Assembly: GCA_025362135.1 (NCBI GenBank)
Contig: JANYHZ010000118.1
Location: forward strand, 1-43,490
Direction: 5' to 3'
DNA length: 43,490 nucleotides
DNA from: Betaproteobacteria bacterium
Lineage (GTDB): Bacteria; Pseudomonadota; Gammaproteobacteria; Burkholderiales; Usitatibacteraceae
Shown: positions 43,345 to 43,490 of the stretch, piece after piece
How the letters are laid out: every line of letters begins with the position of its first letter
Numbering within the stretch: position 1 is the first letter of the stretch
Notes under the pieces: model-generated
What the model was told of the DNA's origin: nothing
What the model saw: the letters and a program-made list of their open reading frames with translations, nothing else
Database searches by the model: none
Program-made: the position numbers and the translations under genes

Positions 43345-43490
43345 AAAGTTAACGAATTGCGACGTGTCGCTAAGCACAAACTGGAGTACTGGAGTATTTT
43401 CCAATCCAGGTATGAGCCTGAAGCGGTAGAAATCAGGGTGACTAGAAATTCAGGTTGATCTGGTTAAGAAGCGGCGAGTGTAACCGTTTT
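43345..43490. other. Right edge, no recognisable gene
   Basis: The last 146 bases after the pseudouridine synthase show no supportable coding region, strong hairpin or known repeat. A short direct duplication, CTGGAGTA-CTGGAGTA (43381-43396), is visible. Confidence 0.4.

Noticed and set aside
1-43490. CRISPR array, insertion sequence or transposase, rRNA genes
   Set aside because: No regularly spaced repeats, no transposase-like protein and no rRNA sequence were seen anywhere in the window.

Overview
The window looks like a chromosomal segment of a moderately GC-rich betaproteobacterium. The main evidence is the minus-strand run yebC - ruvC - ruvA - ruvB - ybgC - tolQ - tolR - tolA - tolB - pal - cpoB - queE - queC, together with clpS/clpA, slmA and a Czc-type efflux operon. 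A flavocytochrome-c sulfide dehydrogenase pair (fccAB) and a YeeE/YedE sulfur transporter suggest use of reduced sulfur compounds. Species cannot be named from the sequence.

Left part (1-9600) is accessory in character. It opens with a 44-nt 3' fragment of a tRNA-Lys(UUU) gene followed by a terminator (338-419), which looks like the scar of an integrated element. A strongly decayed copy of the same tRNA-end-plus-terminator sequence lies 9,174 nt to the right (about 9535-9601). Between them are a secreted three-repeat ricin-type lectin, an MFS transporter with an exported LamG-like protein, a Fur-controlled iron operon (cupredoxin, FTR1 permease, outer-membrane barrel), a solitary Phd/YefM antitoxin beside a ParA ATPase, and a PAS-PAS-PAS-GGDEF-EAL protein.

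Middle part (9600-25400): a second MFS transporter; a czcCBA-type heavy-metal RND operon (minus strand); a MipA/OmpV outer-membrane protein; a four-TM protein with a PAS-like tail; then a compact lipid-type cluster (alpha/beta hydrolase, ketoacyl-ACP synthase, acyl carrier protein, DUF2147 protein), a two-component system, an EthD-like protein and a YeeE/YedE transporter.

Right part (25400-43490) is mostly housekeeping: queuosine precursor genes, the Tol-Pal envelope system, RuvABC Holliday-junction processing and YebC, all on the minus strand and mostly overlapping or tightly spaced. Within this run sits a 47-codon remnant of ybjQ with its core deleted, next to a GNAT gene. Then come slmA with a SnoaL-like gene and a RimJ-like acetyltransferase, fccAB, clpS/clpA, a cold-shock gene and an rluE-like pseudouridine synthase.

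Two kinds of non-coding repeats cut across these regions. One is a family of about 60-bp imperfect palindromes placed just 3' of genes (five copies: 1330, 10828, 23906, 27755, 37549). The other is a 100-bp nested palindrome between the sulfur transporter and queC.
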